This document shows positions 1-10,100 of a DNA stretch of 28,606 nucleotides, piece by piece (positions within the stretch are counted from its first letter, which is position 1; the number at the start of each line of letters is the position of its first letter). The position numbers were made by a program, and so were the translations under genes. Under the pieces are notes generated by a model. It did no database searches and was not told the DNA's origin. It was given only the letters and a program-made list of their open reading frames with translations. The stretch lies in IMG/VR virus record IMGVR_UViG_3300024923_000002, positions 1 to 28,606 of that record; one strand, 5' to 3'. The stretch is from a virus.

Positions 1-101
1 TGATGCGCCGCGCGATATTTGACATGGGTTTAGTGAGATATTTGCCCTGCTAGCGGATTTCGTAATTATATATTTAATTGCGCATTACGAAACAATCTAA
101 A
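1..101. other. Left-edge intergenic DNA with direct and inverted repeats
   Basis: No complete gene is seen downstream of the last late gene. GATATTTG occurs twice (14-21 and 37-44), and a 9-bp perfect inverted repeat TTTCGTAAT/ATTACGAAA lies at 58-66 and 84-92 with an AT-rich 17-nt loop. It lacks a GC-rich stem and a U tract, so it is a poor intrinsic terminator. Repeated short motifs near a late-operon end would suit transposase binding sites at a Mu-type phage end, but this is inference and no phage/host border can be placed. A leftward ATG at 25 opens a reading frame that runs off the edge after eight codons. It has no clear ribosome binding site. Confidence 0.35.
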
Positions 102-320
102 TCAAACCGACTCAACCACACTAGCCTTTGGTGCCAGCATGGCCACTCCGTTTACTACAGTGACCTGATCCCCTACCGACAACTTAACGGTAGACACCGC
201 ATCAATACCCCCAGCTCTTGTAGCCAGCTTTACCGATAGACCGTTAACCGCCGTCACCACCGCCAGCCCATCAGGCCTTGGAGCTAATGCAGCCTTGATA
301 ATCTCTAATGCGCTACTCAT
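102..320 (-). CDS. Small late-operon protein, 72 aa
   Basis: This is the last complete gene of the leftward late operon. The 72-residue product has no signal peptide or membrane segment. Short alternating hydrophobic segments with many Val, Ala and Gly suggest a small beta-rich domain (for example the segment LSVGDQVTVVNG). Its start overlaps the end of the preceding gene by four bases, so translation is probably coupled. Position after the tail-tip genes suggests a tail or fibre accessory, but I do not recognise a family. Confidence 0.6.
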   Translation of the reverse strand: MSSALEIIKAALAPRPDGLAVVTAVNGLSVKLATRAGGIDAVSTVKLSVGDQVTVVNGVAMLAPKASVVESV

Positions 321-634
321 AGAGACTGCCTAAGTTTGACTTGGCAATCCATTGTCAGTGTAGGATTAGCGCCTTCAGACAATTTAATCGAAATCGATAT
401 ACCGGTTAGCTTCGACCGGACAGGCGCTGACGCCGTAATGTAGGGCGAATCAACCAACTGCCCAAGCATCATACCCGGCCTAAATATAATCTCACCGCTA
501 TGCTCAGTGACGGCGTGGGCACTGGCATTCATCTCGGCACGGCCACGGACTATCAGCATATCGTCTGATAACAGTGGAGACACAATAGGCTGGCCAGTAC
601 GATCACCAGGGCCACGGTAAACTTCAACGTCCAT
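317..634 (-). CDS. Putative phage tail-associated protein, 105 aa
   Basis: The product is 105 residues, beta-rich, without signal peptide or transmembrane helix. The C-terminal half (YITASAPVRSKLTGISI and following) resembles small structural proteins I recall near tail-tip genes of Mu-like siphophages, but I cannot name the family. It shares its first base with the end of the upstream gene and overlaps the downstream gene by four bases. This tight packing marks it as part of the late operon. Function is inferred from position only. Confidence 0.6.
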   Translation of the reverse strand: MDVEVYRGPGDRTGQPIVSPLLSDDMLIVRGRAEMNASAHAVTEHSGEIIFRPGMMLGQLVDSPYITASAPVRSKLTGISISIKLSEGANPTLTMDCQVKLRQSL

Positions 635-1143
635 TACGCCGCCACCTCACCTTTAATTAGAACCAGGATGCTGAAATCCACCTCGCCGTTAACCGACATA
701 GGGGATGCCAGTGCGCCGATTGTAGCAGTGGCATTATAAGTAATGGATAACACACCAACCCCCATCGTTGGCACTGAAACGGTCTTGCCGTCGACACCGA
801 CAACAGGTGCTCCAAGATCTCGCCCCAGCCATTTGTACGACACAATACTATCAGCAGGTACATTGAGAGTGGCCGCAGCTACATCGGCAAAACTTAGCTC
901 ATCCGTATGTTGAACAGATACAGTGCCACCATAGCTAAAACTACCAGCCGAGGTTTGCGCTGGAACCAGTGCGACATTGGCCGATTTATAAACCAACACA
1001 TAAGCAATCGAGCCAGGGATAAATGAGCTTCTCCCTGAGTTTAATCCAGCTGCTCTTGAATCAACCTCTGCGGACAAATGCGCGTTTGCGGCCGCTGCTG
1101 CATCCGGATTAGTAAATTTTACCGTAATCGTTGCCGATGTCAT
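634..1143 (-). CDS. Putative tail protein, beta-rich, 169 aa
   Basis: The 169-residue product is rich in Ser, Thr, Val and Ala with regular alternation, suggesting an all-beta fold such as an Ig-like or fibre-associated domain. There is no signal peptide, and no catalytic motif is visible. It begins one base after the preceding tail-hub gene stops and ends on the first base of the next gene, so it belongs to the leftward late operon. A role in the distal tail or fibre is inferred from position. No family is recognised. Confidence 0.6.
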   Translation of the reverse strand: MTSATITVKFTNPDAAAAANAHLSAEVDSRAAGLNSGRSSFIPGSIAYVLVYKSANVALVPAQTSAGSFSYGGTVSVQHTDELSFADVAAATLNVPADSIVSYKWLGRDLGAPVVGVDGKTVSVPTMGVGVLSITYNATATIGALASPMSVNGEVDFSILVLIKGEVAA

Positions 1144-1144
1144 A

Positions 1145-2164
1145 TTATGCGTCTACCAATAAAAATTGAACTTCCTCAGCCAGCGCCAGGGACACATCCC
1201 AATCCGTTGTCTGCACCGTATAAGTTACGGCAGCTAGACTATAGCCGCCGTTTGATGCTGTGGCGCTTGTGCCATCGACAGTAATTATGCCTAAATCGGT
1301 ATGTTGCCAAACGTAACCGGTCAGCGCCAACGCCGGATATTTCAGCGTAGCCTTACCGTCGATAAACTCAATCACATCTGACTCAGTGCGAATAACCACA
1401 CCCTTGCTGACGATAACTGTTTCGGCCGCGCCGGTATGCACTAGACCGACGGCTCTTTGTGTTGACAAATACGCCCGGATTAAAGCCTTTTCCGGGTTAG
1501 TCTTATCAGCTATCCCCTCAAGCCGGTCAGCGTTGCCCGACTGCGCCACCGTAGAATTACTAATAATTACCCGGTTGAAGCCTTTAGCCGGTGCATCGAT
1601 AGAGCCGACCGTCACCCAATCATTATCAGTAAAATACTGATCGACCGCAGCCGTTGCATAATCCGGCACGTTGACAGGATCTCGTAACCGACAATTTATA
1701 TCGCCATTCGGAAAACTCTCGATCACCCCACCAACTGCTTCGACAATCGCCTTTGCAGCCTGCAGCGGCGTTACATTTGCCATTGATAGCGCACCGGCGG
1801 GAATTATCCAGGTTGGCAGGCTCCAGGTCACAACACTACTTAGAATGGCTTCTACCGCCGTACACGCATCAACCGCTCCTGCGTAATGGAATGTTTGCTC
1901 TGCCGCCCAAGGGGCATCCATAAAGCCCAACGGCGACATGGCGCTGATCGTGTAATCTTCTACGCCCGATTCCCGGTGAATGTTACGGCTGTCGACGCGT
2001 AATTTGTAAACCTCACCTAAGACTTCAAGCTCTATTGCGTCGCCCTTCAAGATACGCGCATAACTGGCCCGGTCCGCTAAGGTAAAATCGGCCAGCCAAA
2101 CCGATTGACCCTCATCACAGCTAACACGGGCGGACGTATAGCCCGTGGGGATTAAATTAGCCAT
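1145..2164 (-). CDS. Putative tail hub / tail-tip protein, 339 aa
   Basis: The N-terminal third (about residues 10-85) has the look of tail hub proteins of Mu-like siphophages, with a conserved-looking run around LADFTLADRASY and YTISAMSPLGFMDAPW. Such proteins close the distal end of the tail tube and organise the tip. The middle region (about 110-170) contains a helical segment ending in IVEAVGGVIESFPNGDI, reminiscent of gp27/gpD-type hubs. The gene starts inside the end of the upstream repeat-protein gene (8-base overlap). Family assignment is from pattern memory, so the hub role is probable rather than proven. Confidence 0.55.
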   Translation of the reverse strand: MANLIPTGYTSARVSCDEGQSVWLADFTLADRASYARILKGDAIELEVLGEVYKLRVDSRNIHRESGVEDYTISAMSPLGFMDAPWAAEQTFHYAGAVDACTAVEAILSSVVTWSLPTWIIPAGALSMANVTPLQAAKAIVEAVGGVIESFPNGDINCRLRDPVNVPDYATAAVDQYFTDNDWVTVGSIDAPAKGFNRVIISNSTVAQSGNADRLEGIADKTNPEKALIRAYLSTQRAVGLVHTGAAETVIVSKGVVIRTESDVIEFIDGKATLKYPALALTGYVWQHTDLGIITVDGTSATASNGGYSLAAVTYTVQTTDWDVSLALAEEVQFLLVDA

Positions 2165-2609
2165 GCGTTGTTCTCAAAGTGAAAGTACCCGTCTGCACAT
2201 GACCAGCCTGATCCTGTAACTGTCCGTAAACGATACTACAATGGGCCGACAGTTGAACGGGGGTATCTATAGCGTAGACGATACTGCGCCTGGCTGAAAT
2301 ATCAGTAATCCCGCCGTAGACAATACCGCAGCGGGCCGATAGCGTAGCGTAATCACTGTACACTATGCGGCATCGAGCCGACAACTCGACAACGGGCATG
2401 GAGCCACCAACAACCTCGCATCGGGTTTCGAGTAAATCCCCATGACTAACGCCACAGCGAGTTTCCAGTAAGTCACCGTAAGCAAAACCACAGCGAGTTT
2501 CGAGTAAATCACCGTAATCTACTCTACTCCTAGACGACAAGGGTGTCGTCGTTGGCGCTGATGAGCCATTGATAGCAACAGCATTGATCAAGTGGCCATT
2601 AATCAGCAT
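2157..2609 (-). CDS. Repeat protein with 12-14 residue ARC/TRC repeats, 150 aa
   Basis: After about 28 leader residues the protein is almost wholly short repeats. Three copies read as YGDLLETRCG variants and four diverged copies follow the pattern LSARCGIVYG, spaced 12-14 residues. The regular period, the near-invariant Arg-Cys and the Tyr-Gly turns suggest a solenoid or stacked beta structure. The first three repeats are nearly identical in DNA as well, so they were duplicated recently. It lies between a fibre-like gene (stop immediately before this start) and the hub gene (8-base overlap). A tail-tip or host-contact role is inferred from context only. No family is recognised. Confidence 0.6.
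   Translation of the reverse strand: MLINGHLINAVAINGSSAPTTTPLSSRSRVDYGDLLETRCGFAYGDLLETRCGVSHGDLLETRCEVVGGSMPVVELSARCRIVYSDYATLSARCGIVYGGITDISARRSIVYAIDTPVQLSAHCSIVYGQLQDQAGHVQTGTFTLRTTHG
2417..2524 (-). repeat. Three tandem 36-bp coding repeats
   Basis: Three 36-bp units with a common core (GCGAGTTTCGAGTAAATC on the plus strand, with variants) lie in tandem. Each encodes one 12-residue YGDLLETRCG-type repeat. The second and third units are closest, and the first is more diverged. Copy number could change by slippage or recombination. Confidence 0.75.
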
Positions 2610-3650
2610 TTAGAGGTGATCCGGCAGCTCAACAAAAAAACCGCGAACAAAAAACCTGCCAACACAGCGCCCGGTCGTTGATGCTGTCGTCAATGTGAAT
2701 CGTAACGACTCCGCATTAGTGACGGCAAGATTTACCGCCGGCGGCCATGTACAAAACTCGTTGGGGTTTGACACATCTACGACAGCATTACTGACGTATC
2801 TATCGACTTCTGCTGCGGTGCCTACTGATACATTAATTAAAGTTAAGGGACCCACAACGGCAATGTGGCTAATGAAACCAAATAATGTGGGCACAAAAAT
2901 AGACCCCGCTGGTGGGCTTTGCATAAAGTATCCCACTGAGGGATCTTGCTGTATCCATGTGATATCTTGATCGTAAATTACTTCCCCCCAAGTGGGTTCT
3001 GTCATCCCAGAGGCGCAAACTTGCTTACGTGTAAGAATGCTGGGGTTGTCCGGCATAACGGCTCTATACTGATACCCATCGGGGGTTGTTGGCTGCACAA
3101 TGGAGCCATGGGTATAATCCGCATCGGCTAACCACGTAGCAGGTATCCCCAAGTCAAAATAAGGGGAGCACATGACCGTTTCGGGGGCTTGACTATACAG
3201 CTCATCCGCATCGTTCCAATCGTCCATTTTTACACAGGGGAATGCGCCGATCATGATAGTCGACGCTATCCTGTTCGCGCCCGCATTCAACGATAGGGAA
3301 TCTGCAGCGATTGAACCTGACGTATCGATGCCGTGCCCGAATACGCTCAGCGCCCCTGCTGTAATGCGCATCTCTAATTTTGTGTCGGTAATCCAGGAGC
3401 GGGCAGCAGTGTCCTCGACATCGAACCCTCTTACTACTATCAAAGTCCCCGATGCCGTATCATTGCTATTTACACGTATTATTTCTACAGTTTCCGGGGT
3501 TTGCCCGTCAGTTAATGTCGCTAAAAAATATTGCCCGATTGAGGGGGTAGGAAACTGACTTGAATCCACTAAAACTATTGACGTATCGACGGGGGTAATG
3601 GCCCCGTCTAAATACCCCAATGCATTATTTTTAAATAATAGTGTATCCAT
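2610..3650 (-). CDS. Putative tail fibre or tip protein, 346 aa
   Basis: The N-terminal about 110 residues match the pattern of a domain common at the start of phage tail/fibre proteins. It has a short strand-rich segment that introduces a value, then a motif resembling VEIIRVNSND...TLIVVRGFD, followed by an Arg-rich turn. The C-terminal about 200 residues are aromatic and Pro-rich and may form a receptor-contact or jelly-roll-like domain. This is inference. The start codon overlaps the preceding stop (TAATG) and the stop abuts the repeat-protein start, showing coupled translation in the late operon. Confidence 0.55.
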   Translation of the reverse strand: MDTLLFKNNALGYLDGAITPVDTSIVLVDSSQFPTPSIGQYFLATLTDGQTPETVEIIRVNSNDTASGTLIVVRGFDVEDTAARSWITDTKLEMRITAGALSVFGHGIDTSGSIAADSLSLNAGANRIASTIMIGAFPCVKMDDWNDADELYSQAPETVMCSPYFDLGIPATWLADADYTHGSIVQPTTPDGYQYRAVMPDNPSILTRKQVCASGMTEPTWGEVIYDQDITWIQQDPSVGYFMQSPPAGSIFVPTLFGFISHIAVVGPLTLINVSVGTAAEVDRYVSNAVVDVSNPNEFCTWPPAVNLAVTNAESLRFTLTTASTTGRCVGRFFVRGFFVELPDHL

Positions 3651-4669
3651 TACGCGCTCTCTCCTCTAATAGCAATGCCACCCACATTATTTGCGAGCGT
3701 GCCGGTCCCGGCAGGGATGCGCTGCCGGATCAAGATAGGCAAACAGGCCTGCGTGGTATTAAACGTGATGGTGTCCCCCGCGGTGAAAGTGCCGCCCCAA
3801 GCAGACGATAAGATGCTAAAAAATGGCGTTGATGTTGATGGGTTACTAGCCGAGTAATCCGCCCCCACCGTGCCAGAGCTCGCCAGGCCCCCAGTGACCG
3901 CCCCTGATACCGAAAAGGTTGTAGCGTTACTAAATGTTAACGTCCACGCCTCGTTGACAGAACCCTTGCTGGGGACAGTAAGATTCCCCGTTATGCCGTA
4001 CGCCAGCGTCCCTGCTGCACTTGTCACGACGGCTGTATTGAAAGCACCGGCAACCTGGGCAACTTCAAGGACCCCACTGACAACCGTTGGTGTAGCCGCT
4101 AAATAGGCATTAGCCAGGGGGTGCCCTGTAAAGGTCAGTGTAGCGGTTGCGCCGGTAATCGATACCGCACTTAACGGCGCAAACTCCTCCGTACCCACCC
4201 CTCCGCCTACCGGTATGTTTGAGACGCGTATCATCATCCCGACACGGAACGGCAGCAATGTAGCGTAGTCGGCGTGTTCGCAGGCTACAGTGATGGACTC
4301 CGCCCCTGCTGATGCGTCACCAGCCAACACGCCGACCCCATACAATAGCGCTTCGTTCTTATCGGTTGCTTCCGTGCCTGTCGCTGTCGCCGCCTGGAAC
4401 AACAAGTAGTCATCCTGGTTAGTTTTTTGGTCCAGGTACACCCTGACGTTATTTACCAGCGTCACGGTGTTCGAATTAATAAACCAAAACAGCTTACGCC
4501 AGCGTGTGCCCCCCGATAATCTCTCGGCGACGCTGGAATCAGGGAATACGTTGTTCTTAACCCCGCTGACAGCCTGGGTATGCGCCATCCTGCCCCCATT
4601 TTGCGCGGGCACGGTATCAGAATTTAGGGTGGATCGATTGAGTATGAGATCTGTGCTGGCTAAGGCCAT
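3650..4669 (-). CDS. Conserved Mu-like siphophage tail protein, 339 aa
   Basis: The N-terminus includes GGRMAHTQAVSGVKNN followed by a SVAERLSGGTRWRKLFW-like stretch. I recognise this pattern from structural proteins encoded after the tape measure gene in Mu-like siphophages, although no functional name is established in my memory. The rest is Gly, Ala, Ser and Thr-rich and beta-like, ending in RGESA. It starts 13 bases after the preceding gene and its stop overlaps the next start by one base. A distal tail component is the most likely role. Confidence 0.6.
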   Translation of the reverse strand: MALASTDLILNRSTLNSDTVPAQNGGRMAHTQAVSGVKNNVFPDSSVAERLSGGTRWRKLFWFINSNTVTLVNNVRVYLDQKTNQDDYLLFQAATATGTEATDKNEALLYGVGVLAGDASAGAESITVACEHADYATLLPFRVGMMIRVSNIPVGGGVGTEEFAPLSAVSITGATATLTFTGHPLANAYLAATPTVVSGVLEVAQVAGAFNTAVVTSAAGTLAYGITGNLTVPSKGSVNEAWTLTFSNATTFSVSGAVTGGLASSGTVGADYSASNPSTSTPFFSILSSAWGGTFTAGDTITFNTTQACLPILIRQRIPAGTGTLANNVGGIAIRGESA

Positions 4670-4682
4670 GATATTTCCCTTT

Positions 4683-5063
4683 TTAAACAGTAATTAAATT
4701 AAGCGTAATCCGGTAGAGATCATCCGGTGCCGGGTTGGCAATATCTTTGACCGGCTCAGCGGCGAACGCCTGGCCGTCGTGATGTCTAAACATCACCTGA
4801 AACAATTCATCACGCAATACCAGCTGCATAACCAACCCAGCCTGTTCGGCGGAGGCTTGTAACAGCAACACTGTAGCGCGGGTGACAAATGCCCCGTCAT
4901 CCCAAGATCGCAAGCTGATTGACAAACCCTTACTGCGATTGATCGCGATGATGTGCGGCGCTGCATCCAGCGTAGTTTTCAGCTGCTGAATGACACGCGG
5001 GGCGAACTCATCGAGCCATTGCAGGTCGTTCGGGAGCGTGATGGTGTTTAGGGTTATGGCCAT
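4683..5063 (-). CDS. Small late protein, 126 aa
   Basis: The 126-residue product has no signal peptide or membrane segment. It combines an N-terminal helix-prone part (residues 15-35) with a beta-rich remainder ending in YRITLNLITV. Seven bases separate it from the preceding large gene and 13 from the next, so it belongs to the late operon. Its position directly after the 676-residue post-tape-measure protein suggests a tail-tip assembly component. I do not recognise the family. Confidence 0.55.
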   Translation of the reverse strand: MAITLNTITLPNDLQWLDEFAPRVIQQLKTTLDAAPHIIAINRSKGLSISLRSWDDGAFVTRATVLLLQASAEQAGLVMQLVLRDELFQVMFRHHDGQAFAAEPVKDIANPAPDDLYRITLNLITV

Positions 5064-5070
5064 TCAGATA

Positions 5071-7101
5071 TTAGAAATAGTACTTCATACGGTTATCGGG
5101 GTTATTCCCTACATCAGTGGGCGCTATGGCTCCAACATCTGCCAGATTTGATGGATTTAATTTAAATGGGTTCAGGTAGGTGCCAAACCGTACCTGATCG
5201 CCGATGCTAATAGAGGTAAAGAACGGGACATGCGGATCATAAGGAGGCACTGCCACAGCCATACTACATCTAGTGTTAAACACATTGCGCATACGGTCCT
5301 CATCTATTACAACACCAGTCGGAGAATAAAAAGTGTCAACCCACAGCTTACCCGAGTGGGAGTAAATATCAGTTATATCAATCAATAGGTGGTCGGTAAT
5401 CTGTAGTTCATCCAAGATACCTACAAACACATTTCCTTGCATCACGGGGTAGTACGGGCTTGAATTATAGATATAATAATTACTATTAGCCCATGAAGAC
5501 CCATCCGACAATGTCCCTGATGATCTGAAGATCCCTATCAGGAATGTGCCCGGTATAAGCGGGGAAATATAGTTACTGAGCGCATCTGGATCATCAACTG
5601 TAAAATACCCGTCAGGGAGAGGGGGAAAATCGTGTTGCCCGTAATTGAGCCCACCGCATGATTTAGCCATTGGCGTAAACCCGCTAGTTCCAGGGTACTC
5701 ATACTGGTTACTAATAGAGTAGGTTTTAATATTTCCGGTCATCGTCACCTCTTTCTCAGCTAAGTACCCAAGCGTCGTTACAGGCGCAGAGGGGGCAGTT
5801 ACCTGAACAGAAAATGCACCGGTGAATAGGCCTCGCACCACCCAGCTATAATACTTAGTGGTTGGGAGAATGTCCCCGCCAACACTGGTAGCTGCGGGTA
5901 ACCTAACCCACGCCCAAGGTACTGTGGTGCCTGACTGCGGGGAGGAAAGACGGACGACCACGCCAATATCGGTGGGTAGATAGTTGACCAACCTAAAGAC
6001 CGCTCTCGATACAGTAAAGGATAGCCAGTCAAAAGAACAGTCAATAAACAAATGCCCCAGAATATCCGGAGTGTAATAAAACGACTCATGCAACGATTTA
6101 AGACCTGGCGGCCCATAAGACGGAGGAACGCTGCCCATTGCATTAGCCGGTACCGTAAAATCGTAATCCACACCATCCACTCGCACTTGTTGCATCTTAT
6201 CGAGCAGCTTATACAGCGTACCAAATGCGTAGGCGGTAATAAAATGATACACATCTACCGTACCGCTGACATTACAACTTGCCTCTAGCCCAGGTAGCTC
6301 CACCGTTGCCTGGACATCAGAGAGAATGCCGTTATTGGACCCATTATCGTACTCAAATTCCTCTTGAATGACCTGCCCATCCGGTAAAACAACCCGACGC
6401 TGTAACGTGAACGAGAAGAAGGATTGAACTGCTGTAAAGTCGGCTATCAAGTTGTCCGGCGTTGTCGCGGACATACCTGCCGGCACATCAATATATTGAA
6501 CTAAATCAGCCGATATTGAGACCAAGTTTTCGGCGTCAACATTTATACTGGGTATCATTGGCAACGTCGTGTATGAGGGTAAGGTGTAGCCTCCGCCAGA
6601 TGGGTACGACATCACCCAGTTCGTAGCATAGTTGTAGCCCAATTGGATAGATCCCAGCCTATAAAACGCTTTCCAGTCCAGTACTTGATCTTGTTCGGTA
6701 GCCGCGGGACTGAACGGTACGCTCAGTTGCGCGGACGGTCCGGCGCTGACTGGGGTTATTCCTCCTGATGAGCTACCGCCGTCGAGTTTAGTCTGTACAA
6801 CCAGCTTAAAACTCGGTTCAACCACCGGCGCAAGGAAAGCTGATGCGCCACCGGCCATGCAGACAGCATAGGCTGATTGTGCGGCATTACTGATTGAGTT
6901 ACTGCGGCCAACCGTATACGCTTCGGCGTAGCCATTGATTAAACCGCCGCCTTGCTGTGCCCAGTAAGCCCGCTGTGCGATCGTAAACGGAGCAATCCAT
7001 GCTGTTTGCGGGTCTGAATCATACGCAGCCGTTGCCTTGGCGAAATCCTCGCCAAAGTCGCAGTGTTTGAAATTGATTAAAGCGGTGACTTGCTGAGCCA
7101 T
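5071..7101 (-). CDS. Large putative tail-tip protein, 676 aa
   Basis: This is the first gene after the tape measure, and its start overlaps the tape-measure stop (TAATG). The product is rich in Tyr, Ser, Gly and Pro with many aromatic beta-like stretches and no transmembrane helix or signal peptide. In siphophages this slot usually holds distal tail or tip proteins, and length and composition fit. Residues about 115-135 are Ser/Gly-rich and look like a linker. I do not recognise a named domain, so the role is inferred from position. Confidence 0.6.
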   Translation of the reverse strand: MAQQVTALINFKHCDFGEDFAKATAAYDSDPQTAWIAPFTIAQRAYWAQQGGGLINGYAEAYTVGRSNSISNAAQSAYAVCMAGGASAFLAPVVEPSFKLVVQTKLDGGSSSGGITPVSAGPSAQLSVPFSPAATEQDQVLDWKAFYRLGSIQLGYNYATNWVMSYPSGGGYTLPSYTTLPMIPSINVDAENLVSISADLVQYIDVPAGMSATTPDNLIADFTAVQSFFSFTLQRRVVLPDGQVIQEEFEYDNGSNNGILSDVQATVELPGLEASCNVSGTVDVYHFITAYAFGTLYKLLDKMQQVRVDGVDYDFTVPANAMGSVPPSYGPPGLKSLHESFYYTPDILGHLFIDCSFDWLSFTVSRAVFRLVNYLPTDIGVVVRLSSPQSGTTVPWAWVRLPAATSVGGDILPTTKYYSWVVRGLFTGAFSVQVTAPSAPVTTLGYLAEKEVTMTGNIKTYSISNQYEYPGTSGFTPMAKSCGGLNYGQHDFPPLPDGYFTVDDPDALSNYISPLIPGTFLIGIFRSSGTLSDGSSWANSNYYIYNSSPYYPVMQGNVFVGILDELQITDHLLIDITDIYSHSGKLWVDTFYSPTGVVIDEDRMRNVFNTRCSMAVAVPPYDPHVPFFTSISIGDQVRFGTYLNPFKLNPSNLADVGAIAPTDVGNNPDNRMKYYF

Positions 7102-10100
7102 TAGCTTGCCCGAGCCAAACTGCGCAGCTCTACAGCCAAATCGCGAGCTGCACTTCTTGAGCCTTGTAGCGTGACAGTTTTGCCGGCGAAGTTGAAATTC
7201 AGATCAACCACATCGCGCTGGTGTTCGGGCGACCGGCTGGTCGTCCCTACGGGCACGTTTGCTTCGCCTATGGGCCCGCCGATGGAATAGCCAGGCGCAA
7301 CCGGGAGCTGCTTGTTGTTCAGGGCATTCATAAAATTAACGCCATAATGCTGTACCGCTTCGGTTTTAACGACAAACTCGCCATTGCTAGCCATGACCGG
7401 TACATCGTCGGAGGTGCCGGTTCCGGGGCCGGTGATAGCTCCTACCATGCGCCGGAACAATACTTTGCCGCCAGTCGCCAAATGTTGAATTAATCCGCCA
7501 TTAGCGCGGTGCTGGATCGGTCCACCGGTGGCGTGTTGCTGAACCTCGTTGACGTAGACAGTGTGCGTGCTGAAGGTATTTCGTTTAATCTCATTGATGT
7601 CTCTAAAAACAGCCTCAAAATCAGGGTTGACGGTGTGGACGGCTTCGGTCGGTGCTGATAATTTGGCGTCGATATCGACCTTCATTGACTCTAACGAGGC
7701 AACCGCATCCGACGTATCCACACCCACCGGTACCGCCGTTAAAAACGCGATCGATTTACGCAATTCTTCCTGGATTTTTGCCAGATCCTCATCGCGCATC
7801 TTGTCGAACGCGACCACAGCCGGAACAGTGATCTTAGCCTCAGCCAGTTTGGCCTGCAGGGCGGCGATTTCGGCATCGGCATTAAGCGGATCCGCTTTGA
7901 TCTTGACCGTCAGCTCTTTAGCCGCTGTCAGTGCGGACAGCTTGTCCATTTCGACTTGCGCAGCAGTCGCATCGATCGATAACTTTACCTGAGCCTTGCT
8001 GTTTACATCCGCAATCGTCCTATCCAGTTCGCCTTTAAAATCGGCCAATCCTGACTTAGCGCCATCCAGCGATGCCGCGACGCTTTTTGCCTGCGCCAGC
8101 TGAGCATTACCCAGTCCTGACAGCGCGCTATCGGCCAGCGCCGCCGACTCCTTGATCTGCTCAATGGATTTAGCAATAGCAGTATTTTCGCTAATCGCCT
8201 CTTTACGCTGGGTTTTACCTTGCCCGTCTTTGGACACATTATCGACCGCATGAGCTGTGCTCTCGGCCAGACGTATTGCCTCATCTGCAAACTTTTTGGC
8301 ATCGGTAAAGTTGCCTTCCAAAATGGCTTTTTTTGCAGCGGCTTGTTTTTCGTCGATCTGTTTTTGCTGGTCGGCGTAGGCCTGTACGTCGCCCATGCCC
8401 TTTTGTTGCAATGCTCGGACTTTGTCTTCGACGCTGCGAGACAGGTTCTCGCGCTCTTCGGCAGTATGGCGAACGGCATCCAGTAATCGATGCTCCTCGC
8501 TGATCATGTTATCAACCGAGGACTGATAGGCGTTGACGACCGTTTGCAGACTGCCGATGCGCGCCTCAGCGCCTTGTTTTTCAAGCGCCGAAATATCACC
8601 ACCCGCCTGGCGTGCTAACTCGATCGCGCGGCCATAGGTTTCATCCCAGGTTTGATCCAACTGGATTTTGGTATTCAGGGCCGCGGCGGTTTTTTCAAAC
8701 TCGGCAGCAATGACCGCCTGGGTAGTTTCGGCTATTTTTTGTTTTTCGCTGGTGGCCAAGTAGTCGATCGCATAAAGACGGTCTTTTAGAGCGGCGTCGA
8801 TCTGTGTGCTTTGCACCTCGAATGCAGTAGTGATGGCCTTGGCTGCATCATCATAGGGCTTGACCATAGCTTCAGAGTGGGTAATTGCTGCGCCCTTCGC
8901 TTTGGTCAATGCCGCATCAATGCCTTCGGCCATACTGTTGGCGGATGTTTTCAACCGCTCAAATATAGTTGGTACCGGCGCAGTGTCGACCCGGCCTATA
9001 GCTGAACGAGTCTCTTCAAAACTCGCATTTATCTTATCTAATTCCGCCCAAAACTTTGCCCAATTTTCAAACGATGGATGAGCCAAAGCCTCACCCAACG
9101 CGACAATCTTAGCGATATTGTGGGCGGCATTCGCACCTGCGACCTGAACCCATTCAAACTGCGTTGCCCATTCGCCGATAGCGACGCCTATTTCACCCGC
9201 CGCGACCAACCAGCCGATATAAGGAATCGCCTTTAGTGCCTTTGAAAAAATTCCGACCCCAACAGCGGCCACCGCAGCAGCCTCGCCTTGTGCCAAAGTA
9301 GCGGCCGCTTGCGCCTCTTGCGCGGCGGCCAGCTCGGCATTAATCCGCGCATTACTGGCACTCAAAGCAGCCAAGTCTGTAAGGATAGCCGCGCGGGCGA
9401 TCTCAGCCGCTGTCAGGCTGGTAGTAGCTTGTGTTAGTAACCAGGTTGTAGTGGTGGTTTGAACGGTCGCCTCAAGAGCCGCTATGGTAGCGCGGGTCTG
9501 TGCTATAGAGGCATTGGTTGCCGCTAATTTAGCCAGCGCCTCGCCCCTGGCTAAAACGATGACCTCCTGAGTGGCGATTATCTCCGCCTCTCGGGCCGCT
9601 GTTGACGTAGCTATCGCCGCCGCTTCTGCACTTGCCGTAGCTACTGCCGTTGCCGCGGCCTCAGTCGCCGCTATGGTTGCGGCTCTTGCTGCAAACATGG
9701 ACTCGGTATAAAGGATCAGGCCTTTGAGCTTATTGGCACCGAACGCGACCAGCAGCACCTCACCGGCGCGGACGGCCAAGGTAACCAGACCGTCTAAATG
9801 ATCAGTGACAAAACCTATGCTGTCAGCAATGCCGTGCGTAGCCTCTGATGCATCTTTAGACTGACCGATGTATTTTAAAAACTGGTTTGTGAGTTTTTGC
9901 CAGGCGCCGGCAACAGTAAGCGGCAACTGCGCATATTCAGCGGCCAACACCTCTTTTTGCGATAGCAATGCAGCAATAACACGGTCTGAGGTTAACTCGC
10001 CCGCTGTGGCCATACTGCGTAATGCAGCGATAGGAACGCCAAGACCATCGGCCAGCGCCTGCGCGAGACGCGTGCCGTTTTCCATGACGGAATTAAATTC

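Noticed and set aside
1-25. Leftward gene start at 25 (MSNIARRI)
   Set aside because: Only eight codons are visible and there is no ribosome site. Its similarity to the repressor start (MSNI) is too short to be meaningful.
2417-2524. Possible CRISPR-like array (36-bp regular repeats)
   Set aside because: The repeats are contiguous, without unique spacers, and stay in frame within a coding gene. The same holds for the repeats at 14658-14765.
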